Shown piece after piece: positions 24,441-37,235 of a stretch of 64,000 nucleotides of DNA. The stretch covers positions 3,788,501-3,852,500 of the forward strand of contig CM063290.1 of the NCBI GenBank assembly GCA_032173965.1, given 5' to 3'. Position 1 is the first letter of the stretch. The number at the start of each line of letters is the position of its first letter. The translations under genes and the position numbers were made by a program. A model generated the notes under the pieces. The model worked only from the letters and a program-made list of their open reading frames with translations. It did not search any database and was not told where the DNA came from. This DNA comes from Sitta carolinensis (Eukaryota > Chordata > Aves > Passeriformes > Sittidae).

Positions 24441-25568
24441 AACCTTTCCTGGGTTACACAGAGTGGGGGGTAAGAGAAGAGGGAAATGCCACAGCTGTAG
24501 GATTTGATATACTGAGAGCCGGATCTGCAGCTAGCGAGGAGTCTGGAGAGATCCACACGGGCAGCCTAAAGCATGCTGAAACTCTAACTAATAGCTTAAA
24601 TTTGTATCTTGGTAAGATATTTCAACTGAGGGGAGCTGCAGCAGCTAACACATACTCACTAATGCCCTTCATGACTCTCTATATGGAGTAGACCCAAGGG
24701 GGGGAAAAAAAAAAAATCTGCCTTGAAATTTTTAGTCCTGAGTACTGGCCACTGCTAAGGGAGGAAAAATGGATTAGGGGAACCAGCTTTTGTTCATTGT
24801 TTGATTGCCATAATGGTAAATGTGACATATATTCTCACACTGACATAGCACAAGAAGCCAACCAGCTCAGGACAAAACTAAGGACAAGAAGGTTAAATGT
24901 GAATTAGTGAGACCAGCCACTTATACACAGAAAATACCGATTAGGAACAAAATTTAACTAAATCTGTATCAGCTGGGTAAGACAGAAAAGGTAATGCACT
25001 TTAACAGTCCCTGCCACAGTGAAAAACTATTGCTGTAAAAGAACATTTTTAAATCAAAACAATTACTTAAACCTACAGTATTATAATCAACACAAATGAA
25101 ATTTTATCTCGATGTAATAAGTCAGTGTAACTGAACTTCTTTTTACTCATTAGTAGACCTTTACTCTTTTAAACTGAGATGTGTCACAAAGTAGCACTGG
25201 AAATCACATGCCTCTTTCCAACAGCAAGCAGTAATAAAAGATGACTATTCTACCAAATTATAATGAAGACAGATAACAGAGTGAATTATAAAACAAAGGT
25301 TATAGATAGAGACTGAGCCTTGTAGAGGTAATGACTTTTAATTGGATTGAGTTTATCATATTTTCAGAGGTACAGCACAACCAGAAGAAAGGATTAGAAT
25401 TATTTCCACATTTCATTATTTGGCATAATGAGAAAACAGAGGGAGGTCCACATCCCTGATGTGTTTGGTAAGCCACAGGAGATGTTGAACATGTCAGTAT
25501 CTGGTAGAGTACGGTCCTGAGACACAAATGCATTCCTCCCTCATAATGCGGCAAAGTGTAATCACTTG

Positions 25569-25593
25569 AAAAAAAAAAAAAAAAAAAAAAAAA
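25569..25593. repeat. A25 homopolymer
   Basis: An uninterrupted run of 25 A on the plus strand, followed by a purine-rich GGAAAGAGAAAAAAAAG stretch. Confidence 0.95.
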
Positions 25594-25914
25594 GGAAAGA
25601 GAAAAAAAAGCCAGGTCATGAAGTTTTTCTTCAAAAGCACATTATGAAAAAAGGAATTTAACCCCTTCCTGCCAGCAGGCACTTCAGCACCAGCCTGCAA
25701 ACACCCATCAGTCTGCTTTGAGGAGCTGAGCAATTCTTGCTCTAAGTACCAAGAGCTTAAAAAGAATGAACCAGCGACAATTTATCTTCTCTCTCACACC
25801 ACCGGGGCAAAAACACCCTGGGGAAGACACTGGAGAGGGGCCCTGCACTGCCTGAATCCCAAAGAGACTGCATTATACCTGGGAAGAGCAGGGGACACCA
25901 GCGGGGAGAAGGCA

Positions 25915-26000
25915 GCTCACAATATCCTGAGTTAGAAGGCACCTGCAAGGATCATCAAGTCCAACCCCCGGCCTTTCACAGGACATTCCCAAAATGCTGG
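25915..26000 (-). mobile_element. CR1 LINE 3'-end fragment
   Basis: The plus strand reads CACAATATCCTGAGTTAGAA, then GGATCATCAAGTCCAACCCC and CACAGGACATTCCCAA. This is the well-known reverse complement of the CR1 LINE 3' region found throughout bird genomes, so the element lies on the minus strand with its 3' end near 25915. Only about 85 bases remain: the fragment is heavily 5'-truncated and diverged, with no reverse transcriptase. It is the main pointer to an avian (or at least sauropsid) genome. Confidence 0.8.
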
Positions 26001-28804
26001 GGATAATAGAGCAAGAGCTGAGAGATTATCAGAGAAGAATGTTATGCCCAAATATTCCAGGGAGAGATGGGCTTTTGAGGAGCTGCTTTTGGAAAACTGA
26101 GCTGCTGTAGAGCAGAGTTTCGCACCAGCAGCCAAGACAGCCTTTTAATTATGCAATTACAGTGAAAGAGTATTAATTATACTCAAGTGACACTGTGATA
26201 CACTGTAGTTAAGTCCTTGAAGCACTAACAGAAGTACTCATAACAAATACACTAATCAGGAAAAGTATCGTATAATTAATCCCACAATACTGTCCACTTC
26301 AGAAACTCAAGGTCTGGCAAGACTGGCTTCCAGCATTTGTTTCCGAGGAGATACAAGGCCACAATTTTTCCTGCAAGCGACTCCTCAGCAGAAGGTCACC
26401 CAGTAACATGCAGGATGTACTTAGCTGATTGGAAAATCATGAATCTCAAGAGCAACTTGAGCAACTGTACTTCATGTCAGGTGCATTCTGCAGCATTCTG
26501 GGGCATCAGTATGAGTTTACAGCCACTCTATTTTTAAAATTTTTTTACAAAAATACCTTTGGGAGGGTATTATTTCATCACATATGTGTGCACATTTATT
26601 CCTGTATAGCAGTGCTGTTTTGGGTGGGATTACTGTAAAACTTGAAAGAGATTTTTTTCCCATTTGTCTCTATGAAACCCAGAGCCTTGACTGGCACATT
26701 TTGACAAGTTCTTCTCATTGATATGTCTCTCAAAAACACCACATATTTTCAGAATGCAAGAATCTTTGTTTCATTTTTTCCCGAGGAGAAAAGAAAAAGT
26801 CTGAACTGGGTTTATCTACATTATCTCCACCACCAATTTGTTCCAGACCCTGCTTGTTCCTTAAAGAAATTCCACAATTTTTTCTGACATAATTCTACCT
26901 GTGCCAGCCACATATTCTAAATAAACGCTAATTAACTTTTAATCGCAACAAAATATTCATGGTTGGTAAAATAATTTTGTGTTTCCTGCCCCATTTCAGA
27001 ACGTTGGTCTGTCCCAACAAACAGGATTTATCTTAATGCCAGCAGGACTTTTGTCTGAGTTTACTAAAATGTTCATTTCAGGGGTGATGCAAATAAGGTT
27101 TCCCCATGGAACCGACACCATTTATTGCAGGCATCCAAGCACAACTGGGAAAAAGGTATTTTCTGCCCTACAGCAAGCCCCAAACTCTGTGGTAGGATGA
27201 CTTTAAACAAGGATGGAGGTAAAAGGAAACTACACCCATTAAGTACAGCTAAATTCTCAGTTACCTTTCTAAGATAGTTTATTTTTCTAGGAAGCGTGGC
27301 ATACATGAGTGCAAGGAGCTACAAGAATCTGAGGCAATTATTTTTCTTGGCCTTTGTATAAGAGGACAAGGGGAAACACCAGGGTTTTTGCAGCCAAGAC
27401 ATCTACACAGAGATAAAATGGGGGCCCAGCTCCTCCATCATCACAGGCTTCATGTGCTGCCTCAGTGCCAGTGGCCACAGCTCCCTCCCTGTGCTCCCTG
27501 TGTCTGCATCCCCTGCTGCAGGAAAGTGCTTGCAAAACAGAAGTTAGCTTTCCCCTGAAAATCCTTCATTTCCTCTCCACTCTTTCCTTCCCATTTCTTT
27601 CCCTTCCTTTTCTCAGAGATGTTTCCTTTTCTTTCCTACGTTATTACCAAAAAATCATGAAAAAGGAAAACATTCAGAGAAGTTAAAGGAAAAAAAAATT
27701 CTAAACCCCAAATATTAGAGCTGTGGGTTTTGCTGAGCAATCAGGAGACTTGTTTTAAAAGGAAAAGTGTTTGCAGAAATCTGGCAGATCTAGGATGTTG
27801 TCACCTCTTTCCTATAAAATTGTTCCTCGTGTAATTAGGAAACTCCTCCGAGGGTGTTTGTCTGGCTGTACTTTTACCTAGCACCTCTGAAGGGTGAGTT
27901 CTCTGTGGTTCAGTGTGTGGAAGTTTTTAACACTATCTAAGAGCATTCCACTCTTGCCTCTCTCCCGTGCTGGTGGTCCACAGCCAATGCTGGGAGGTGC
28001 CTGTTCTCTCTTTAACACATATTTTCAACCTCAACCACAAGCCCTTTGCTACCCCCTTCACTTGGACACAGAGCAACACCTCACTCTGTTCACCCCTTTT
28101 CCCTCTTCTTTGGAGGAAAATCAGCAAAATGGTTTACATCCATCTGCATTGCTGAACTCACAGGGGACACTCCTTCTGGAGCTCTCAAGGACCAAGAGAC
28201 TGTCCCCATCTCGTGTTTGGAGAGCTCCATGCAAGCCAAAGCTCCACAGACAGATATCACAGACACAGAAACCACTGGGAAGATTTTGGCCAGCAAAGCC
28301 TAGAGTTTTCCAAGCCCAGCTAGTCAGAAAAAGACAGAGGAGATATTTCAGCACATGCAGGACTACCAGGAAAGACCTCCTGGGCTCTCACCTCCCTGGT
28401 GCATCAAACCACAGAGTCTTTGCTTATACTGGGAGCGGGTGGCTCTGACGCTGCACTCGCAGTTGCTTTTGCAAACATATCCAGTAACAAATTCCCCTAT
28501 TCCCTCTCGGGTTTCCCATTTCTTCCACAGGATCATATTATCTCATTTGCCTCAGATGAGCTCCATGGTGAACACCTCATCTCTCCCCAGTGCTTTGAAG
28601 ATGCAAAGCAGGACAGTATGGAAATGCCAAGTGTTCCCGTAGCACCAGCAGCCTCTTGGAAGGCAGGAGGAGTGACAGTCCTTATTCTGATCACATCCCC
28701 CCTCCAAAATCAACAGTGACACCAGTGTGAAACCAGAACGAGACCCCCGCTGTGAAACAGTTAACATCAGTTAGATCTATTTTGACTTTTAAAAAAAGAG
28801 GGGG

Positions 28805-28826
28805 AAAAAAAAAAAAAAAAAAAAAA
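28805..28826. repeat. A22 homopolymer
   Basis: An uninterrupted run of 22 A on the plus strand. The 26.0-28.8 kb stretch before it is unique sequence; a 184-codon open frame at 27894-28448 was judged to be chance. Confidence 0.95.
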
Positions 28827-31529
28827 GAGTGAGACTACAGTTTATTTTACATGGCTTCCTGGTCAAAGCCTCAAATGTTCTGTAGATATTTATTAATATA
28901 TATTAACTGTAAAGAAAGTTAACTGCTAACGTAATTTATTCCCCTCTTTGTTCCATACACCTTGTATTGCTTTCTCTGAAGCTGTTGATCTTGGAGAATC
29001 AGAGGAATCCTGGGGAGCTGCTAACAGAGAGCAATAAATCAGCACTCTGAAAGCTTCTGGTTCATCCCAATAACTTGGAAGAAAATTTGAAAAATAATCT
29101 GGGTTTTTTTTCCCCCTTTCCAAACTGGCAATCTTCACAAGCTCTATTGTTTTCATGTGCAGGCTGATATATGACAGCTTAAATAAATACATAGTTCTTA
29201 ATGGAGTAAATTCAGCCTTCGTGTAATTGGATGCCATGCCATTAGAGACCTTGGCCCAGGCAGTGCTCTCCATCCCCCAGGATCTCACAGGACCCTTCAG
29301 ACTCAAACTAACAGGAGGTTGTTATATACTTTAATTCTACCTATTATGTCACTGTGGACTAATCCTCTGTTATAAAGAGTACTTAAACTTTATATCTATT
29401 TATGTTTACGGACATGGATTTAAGTACTGTTTATAATGACAAGGATGTATATATACAACATGTATATGTAATATAATATATATATAAACACAGAGACACA
29501 TCCTAAATCATAAGAGTTGTGTAGTCCTTGAGAAAAAATGGCTTGAGAAGCTGAGGGGATTTTATATCAGGAAAATAATGTGGCTTTTCCTGAAATTATT
29601 CTGAAAGTGACTTGAATTTCTTCTGTCCAAATTAGAGTCAAAAATGCTCAGGAATTTTCAGGCTAGGCCATTACACTTCACAAAGCCGTAAGTGGTCATA
29701 CAAGAGATATCGTGTTAGATATCCCTCACTGCAACAACCAATGTCTCTACCAGGAAAGAGGGAATTGCAGTGCTACAATTTGCTGCTCTCAGAAGACACT
29801 TCCAGAGCAAGGAAGGAGAAGGAACAAATTGCATTTTAAAGTTTTTCCAGGTAAGCTCATTAGAAACTCAAGTTCAATAAAAGCAATCATTCCTATAGAG
29901 CACTTTTCAAAGCAAGCATCAAACTGGTATTTATCTGACCTTCTCCACCCTCTGGTGAACCTCAGTTCAGCAAGTTTGGTAGAGCCATGCGTAACTCCGA
30001 GGACATCAGAGGAAAGAAATTCAAGCATTGTCATGAGAAGGTGTTGAAAGAGCTCTCAGAGCACACCCATGTCTCCATCTCATCAACCTCAGCCACGGAG
30101 GTGAACAGAATCAGCCCTTGGTCACAAAACGTATCAGTGGAATGTTTGGAAAATAAGCAGTTGGTCTGGACTTGGCATCCCTTGGTCCCTCCTTACAGAG
30201 CTGCAGTTCAGTTATGGACCACAGCCCATGTGGGAAAAGCTGGAGATGAACAAACTGAGCCTTCCAAGAGGTCAATGCTGAATGAGCCTTGCACAAAAAG
30301 CCCATTTTAGGTATCGAGAGAAGTTTTGTTGTAGTGAGAGCTGTGGGCTATGGAAAGCTCAGCTGGAGGAGGGAGAGTTCAGGACACCAGGATGAGCCTG
30401 GCTATGAGATTCCTCCCCAAGGAACTCTGCTCAGAGCTGGCTGTGCCCCTGCACACTTCATCATCCCACTCTTCCTGTTGAAGTCAACATCACTCCTCCC
30501 TAAAATTGGTGGAATCACCAGAATTTCACTTGTACCAAGCTTGAGGGAGCACGACTGATAACCCAAAGCTTGAGCAGTACTTCCAAAAATAAAAAAAAAA
30601 AAAATGTGAACCAAATTCTGTGGGGACTGAGAGGAGCTTTGGTCTCTTAGAAAGTGCCTGCAGAAAGGACATCAGTGCTGAGACCACCCGAGATGCTGCC
30701 CAGTTCCCAGAGTGGGCTGACAGACTCCCACCATGCTGGAGAGCCCCTCTCCATCCCCTGCTCCCCACCAGGGACCTCATCTCAGGATTAACCTTGGGTT
30801 GTCTCACCAGAGGCCAAAACCCCAAATCTGTTCACCCAGGGGGAATTTTGCAGGAGGAAAAGGGCTCAATGTGGGTTTTTTTGTCCAGGTATTTCAGCTG
30901 AGAGGGACAGACCAAATAAATACCATTTGTTGTTTAAAGTGCAAATCCCAGCAACTACTTTGAACAGGAGCATTTGGTAGTTGACACATCTACGGATGTT
31001 TTAAATCATAAGGGCATCCACTCCATTTTAGTTTTAATGTGTTTGTGTGTGAAGTTCTTTGTCATTCCAGCCCACCTGTCTCAGGGCACAGAAATCAAAA
31101 ACAGGAGTAACTCTCAAATTTCACCTCAATTTAATCCATCACAGAAAGCAGACTGGTTTTGTACTGTATTAAAAGAAGAAAAAAAAAAAACAAAAAACAC
31201 CAGGACATTTAAACAAAGTGACACAGATCATCAGCAGATCAACTGAAAATGACAGCTCAATCAAACAAATGTATGTTGAGAATTTCCACAGGGCAGCTCT
31301 AGCTGCAGCCAAACCAAATTTGTTTAGTATACATAAGTTAGCTGCTTAGAAACATTCAGTATGCTGCTAGCCAGATGATGACTTTCCCAGATAAACATCT
31401 ATTTAACCAAATAGTCCCCCACCCATAGAAGTGCTAGCAGAGTTCTGATGGATTCTTAAAAATCTGACTTTGCTCTGGTGGCAGGCTGGTACCAAATCCA
31501 CCCACATGGCCCTTAACTGAAAATAACTA

Positions 31530-31552
31530 AACACTGCTTTTAAAACAGTGTT
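31530..31552. other. Short interrupted inverted repeat
   Basis: AACACTG and CAGTGTT (7 bp) enclose CTTTTAAAA, which itself pairs TTTT with AAAA. It is a small potential hairpin with no recognised function. Confidence 0.8.
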
Positions 31553-31734
31553 ATAACCACAAAAAGGTAGGCAAAACTCTATAATCCTGATGGAGTGCTT
31601 CTGGCTGCCAATAAATTCACAGAGTGGCATGAGGGTGAAATACAAATCACAAAATTGGGAAGCACCAGAGAAAACTGCACATCTGGTGTCATATACCAGT
31701 ATACAGAGAGGAGGGGAATCTGTCTGATTCTTCT

Positions 31735-31870
31735 CTTAAAATAAGGAGTTCCTCTTGAAATCAATGAGAAATCTCCTATTGATTCCAGAAATGCCACATA
31801 AATCTCTCACTAAGGACATATATTGATAAGAGCTCCCCCCTGTGAGATTCTGCCCTGCTTTAGAGCAGAT
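31735..31870. mobile_element. Possible worn ancient interspersed repeat
   Basis: The stretch contains TTGAAATCAATGAGAAATCT, then CCTATTGATTCC and GAGATTCTGCCCTG. These resemble the recurring 'ATTGAYTTCAATG' and 'ATTCTGCCCT' strings of old CR1/L3-like repeats seen in turtles, crocodilians and birds. The match is from memory and diverged, so the family is uncertain. Confidence 0.3.
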
Positions 31871-32284
31871 TTTCTATGGGGTAATTTAGTCACAGTCAAA
31901 GTTAAAAAAACAGTTTTGAAGATGAGGAAGTAATTTGTCAAGTTTTGTTTTAAGGTCATTAAAATATACAAGAAGTTTCACCCAGACTCAGATGCTCAAA
32001 CGAAAGAGGTTTTGGTTCAGACAAGAGCAAAGCTCTGGGCAAAACCAAGGCATTGGATTTCAGCCAGCCTAGAAGGATTTTGTCTAGAGCTACTGAAATT
32101 AGTGTCCAAAAGCCCATCTGATGTGAAATACCAGATTTATTCAGGGTGAGCATTTTTGGGATCAGTGGTGCACTTGCTGTTCACCCAGCACATATTCACA
32201 AGTGTGTTTAAGGGGTGACTGTCCAACTATATAAGCCCAAAACAAATAAGGGACAGAGGATGACTGGCTAACACAATGATTTGT

Positions 32285-32371
32285 AATACAAATTATAATC
32301 TGTATATAAATAATATTTGTATATATTATACATATATATGTATAAATAAATAAAATTTGTATACAAATTTT
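32285..32371. repeat. AT-rich low-complexity tract with a 20-bp perfect palindrome
   Basis: Imperfect TATA/TAAA sequence ending in AAAATTTGTATACAAATTTT at 32352-32371, a perfect 20-base palindrome that could form a small cruciform. The 29.3-36.7 kb region around it is otherwise unique DNA with nothing recognised. Confidence 0.85.
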
Positions 32372-35300
32372 GGTGAAAGTCTGTATTTAAATATTTTTAG
32401 GGTTGGGTTTTTTTTTTCAACTTCTGATTTGTTAAAATAAATGATTCAAAAATAAGAGCTTCTAGGCAACACATATCCGCTCTTCAAAGTTCTGTCAAAA
32501 AACAAGTGCCTATAAAGCACATATTCTGATGGACATCTGCTTGCTATTTAATATCCACAAAGAGAGTATTTACAAAAAAGTACAAATGCAACAAATTAGG
32601 AGGCCTGTGATGCTGGAGCATCCTGAGGAGCAGTGTTTACACAACCATCAGAGGGATGTGGGATGGCAATGCAGAGAATAGATGCTTACAGATATGTCAC
32701 AGCTTATTTCCTGGGGGGAAAAAAAATGCACCTAAAGATCATTGTAAGTGATGTAACCACCCTAAATAACTAATAACCGATCTGGAGACTATCTGAGAAA
32801 GTCAAAATCAGCTACAGTGTGCCAGCAACAAGAGATGTATAGTTGAAGGTTCTCATTGCAGAAGAGGAGACCAAGGTGCCCCTGTTGGAATACAGAAATC
32901 CAAATGTTCTGTTCTCATCATCAGTGTCAGTCCACAGATCCCATGAGAGGAATAAAAGGAAGAAGTTTAAAGTGTTAGAGTCTGGTGGGACTGGGGGAGA
33001 AAGAGAAAATTCCTTAAGTACCTGCATGGTGGGAGGAGTTTGCTATACACAGCAATGATCACTGTTGAACACTGTAGGATTTCCTTAAAAAGTATCTGCC
33101 TGGGGGGAGTTTAACTCGTGAGTTTTGAGTGCATAATTGTGCTTTTGCCAACATTTGCACATTGACGTATTGCCGTGGAAGAAAACCATGGGAAAGCAAG
33201 AATGAAGGATGACAAAACTCAAAGTATTAACCTCCAGAAGGGTTCCTGCTGGATATTGGGTTTTTTCAAATGCTGTTTCTCAGAGTGCAAAAGAGCCACC
33301 TGATGATACAGTACAGAAATCACAAAGCTCAAAGTCCATATTATTTTGAGTGGTAGAAGATTTTTAATCTTTTCCCTTCCACTGCCCCTGAACATAACAC
33401 AAAAAAAAGCTGAAGTTGTCCATGCAACTGAAAAAAACCCAAGATGCAAATTCCCAAATTAACACTTGGAAGAGAAGAGAAGCAACTGTAAAAATAAATA
33501 GAAAAAGGAGTTCAGACAAATTAACTTGATTTACCCAGAACAGCAACAAACAAAAAAACCCCAAACACAAAATTAAACACTTCCTGAAACTCTTCCAAAA
33601 CAACAACAGGAAGTGGTAATTTTTCTTTGATTTTAGCAGTATGGCTGTTTTCAAATGTTATCTGGAGATACAAACCATCTCAGATTAAATCCATGCAACT
33701 CCAAACATTACCATCTTTTTCTCTAATCCCAACAAGCTACATGTAAAACACAGTTCCAGTGTTTAGCTGCTGTGGCACTCCCCTGAAAAACATATCAGGA
33801 AGGATGGTGCAGATTATCATTGGTAGTGGGGAAACCAAGGATCAAACCATAAAACCTTCATGCCTATTGACAAGAGGTTTGTCACTTAAATCTAATTTTT
33901 CTTCATGCGAGTAAAGCCATTTTATTCTTCATGAGTTAAACACACAAGCTGAAGGAAACAAACAGAGCATACATCCCAGAAAGACACCTTTGTCACACTG
34001 CTCCCTGAAGAGAGCATGCCCAGGACATATTTTATATGTGTATGGGTAAATATATTCCTTTTCTCCAACTGGCCTGGCTCCCTAAGGTGCAGAGCACCCA
34101 TCCTGCACATGGCAGGAGTCCAGAAATCCACACAGCTGCCTCAGAGTGCATAACCAAACCAGCAAACCTTTTGTCATTTCCCCAGATTATTAGGAACCAT
34201 CAGTAGCATTTACAGCCCTGATTTGGGGCTAATTTAACCCAGTCCAGACTAGAACTGAATCAGCTCACAGTGTGTATTGAGAAGCTTAATAGGAATAAAG
34301 ATGATTGTAGGCGTTAACGTAGATAAGAGTTAGAAGCAAGAAACTCAGCTTCATAACCATGACCAACACAAGGAGATCTGCAGAAATCAAAGCACAGGAT
34401 GCACTATGGTTTCCACTGCATTCCTCAGCCTCAGAGATCTGCCAATATTTTGCACGTAAGCACACGGACCTTCAAAAGAGCCGGGTTTGTCCCAAGAAAG
34501 TACAAAACAATCACTACAAAGGCAAGCAATGAAAAATCCTCCTCCTGAACAAACACGCCATAAAAACGAAGTATAAATCATAAAACCCAAATGAAAACAA
34601 CCACTCCCCCACCCCAAAATTGCCCAAATAATGGGATGAGGAAGTTTTCTCTGATGAGATTAAATACTGCAAAGCTCTTTCCAAGTCCAGTAACAAACTG
34701 CTTTAAAAGCAGTGGCAGAAGGCAACACAACAACACTCAGCTATGCAGGGCAACACAGAGGCAAAGCAAGGATTGATCCAGAGCCCTGGACAACAGCTTT
34801 GCCTTCCCTCAAAATGCATGGAAAAGGCTTCTCACAAGTGTGCCATCTTGCCTAACTCCACTCTCAGGGGTTTGCTGCTCAGGTCAGTGGAAGAAAAATG
34901 AAGCTAACAAATGTTTTTGAAAACGACAGTTCTTGAAAGCAAACTTATTACGCTGAGGCCTGAGCACCATCAAGCACAAAACTCCGGCATGCAGCTTGAG
35001 ACAAAATGCCAGACCTTCACACAAAGCACCTCTCTAAGATTATTTCCCCAACTCAGCAGAGAATACAGCGAAATAGGTCATATATCACAGGAGCAAAGCA
35101 ATGCCGTGCTCAGCAATGAAATTCCTTGGGACAAAGGGTCTCCACATTTATTCCACCCCACCATCTCTCAATCTCAGGAGGGTCAGCTTCCTACCCCTCA
35201 GTCTGCCACGTTCAGCCTGGCATGCAAAAAGTCTGGCAGCAACAGAAAGGAGAGAAGATGTTGAGTCCTTACTGTCTTTTGCCTTGTTTTCATCCTTGAC

Positions 35301-36779
35301 AGTGTTCCTTTTCAAGTATATGAAACCCAACAAACTGGGCAGATTCCTATGGTTTGTAGCAAAAGGGGTTACAAACACAGACACCAGACCAGGAGATCCA
35401 TGCCTCCAATTATACATCCACCAAAAGCAGTGGCCTTGTGGTGACCTGCTCCACCAGCATGGTGGTTTTGGAGGCACCTTTCACACAGCTCTGTCCACGT
35501 GGAGTCCTCACTCCATCACTCCCATGGAGAAGGTGGTGCTCCTTTTTTTACCCTCTTCTTACTAGAAAGCTCATTTCTGGCCTCGGAATATTCATGGACA
35601 CTTTATTGCCCATTTGTAATTGTTCCAGCACTGTCCTTTAGCTTAAATGGTTTGCTGGGAGTGTTTGTCACCTTCAGTATCAGACACAACCTCTATCAGC
35701 CTTCATTTTCCTCAGCTGCACAAGCCAAGCTTTTTAGCCTATTCTTGTATTCAATTATCAATCATCAGCTGTTCAATTAGAGATGGTGCAAGTCTAAGAC
35801 CCAGGAGCCTCAGGAAGAGAAATATCCCAGCCACTGTGACAGAGACAACATGAAGTTGTGTCAGGAGCAAGAATACAATGAATCCATAAATCAGGAGAGA
35901 AAGCAGGGGCAAGAGGAAAATTGAAAGCAGCATCTCCCCTTTCAGTGGGTTAATGTGACTTCTTCTCACTTTGCTGCAGAAATCACATCCAGGACAAGTT
36001 GCTTTCAGGAAGCAATTACAGGGAAGCAGCAGTGCAGAAGATGGATCTGTTTCTCAGCTCTTCCACATGTCACTTCTCAGGAAGGAGCTGGTCATGGGGC
36101 TCACAACTTCTAATTTAAATATTACCAAAGGAAAACATCCCTAGATGCGAATATTATCTACTGGCCACACAGGATCTGCAGCTATACAAACCACTTGGAA
36201 GCATTTTATGGACCAATCCATAGAACATCAATTAAATTCTGATCTCTCTGCTGTTAAAGGCAAACTACTGATTGATTACATGGGGCAAGATGTCATCTGT
36301 GCTCTCTGTTGCACCATCACCAGGCTCTGTCATACAGATTTCACGTGTCCCAAGGATGTAGGGGACAAACAGCATGGGCAAAAGCTGTAAAATGCAACTG
36401 TAGGAGCTTGACCTAATGTTTTCAATATCTCTATTTAACCTGACTTTGAAAATTAATCAAAACTGAAGATATTTTCAGCGATATTTCTTTTTAGTTCTGC
36501 ATGCAGGTAACTCCATCTTATAAATATGTATCTGTGTGTCTCAGGACAGAGAGGAACTTTTCATCACAAAGGCCTTTCTTGGGAGAAACTTAATCTTACT
36601 AATATAAAAAAATGCTAATTTATAGTCTGTCTTCCTTCCATGAAAAGTTTCCAGAGATTAATTTTGATTCCAGTGTAGAAACAAAAACCCAAAACTCTGA
36701 AATCTAGGAAGCTTCTGTACAAAATAAGTGACATCTTACAGCCAGCTGCAATGATCATGTATTTATTCAAGTCAACCTA

Positions 36780-37235
36780 AATATGCCCGAAAGAAGCAAA
36801 AAGTCCTTGCAATTAAAACATTTACCATTTATCATTTTATTTGCTGGAAGCATACAGATGTGAATCTGCAGCAGGTGCACGTGGCTGTTTCTAACACTCA
36901 CTAAAGAACGGGTAAAGCCATTTTAACTCCTTGCTGTATTCCCTCATGCCTTTGCTTCCCTTCTGGGAGAGGAGGAGTTTGTGCCTGCCCCCACCCCTCA
37001 GAGGGCAAATCCAAGCCTTTTCTACTAATAGATGCTGAGGCTTGCACCAAGCAATTCAAAGCTTCTCATTAATTACTGCTAATGTCATGGTAATCTCCCT
37101 TCCCCTGTTTTACATCATGAGCAAATGATTTTTTTTTTCGTTGCAGAATAGGTAAGAAGAGAGATGCTTGGGAAAACATAATTAGCTCTGCTAATTAGTG
37201 TGATCTGATTTGAATATTTCTATTTGCTTTTGTAA
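36780..37235. promoter_or_regulatory. Candidate homeodomain-rich conserved element
   Basis: Repeat-free block with CATTAATTAC at 37067-37076 and two TAATTAG sites at 37179-37185 and 37192-37198, 13 bases apart, plus TGCTAATG and ATTTGCTT. Helically spaced paired homeodomain sites are enhancer-like. Regulatory function is inferred. Confidence 0.35.

Noticed and set aside
27894..28448. 184-codon plus-strand open frame, the longest in the window
   Set aside because: It begins at a non-ATG codon, lacks any recognisable domain, is low in complexity and overlaps equally random frames on the other strand. No splice or promoter signal supports it.
35101..35565. 154-codon plus-strand open frame
   Set aside because: No recognisable domain; an equally open antisense frame covers the same bases.
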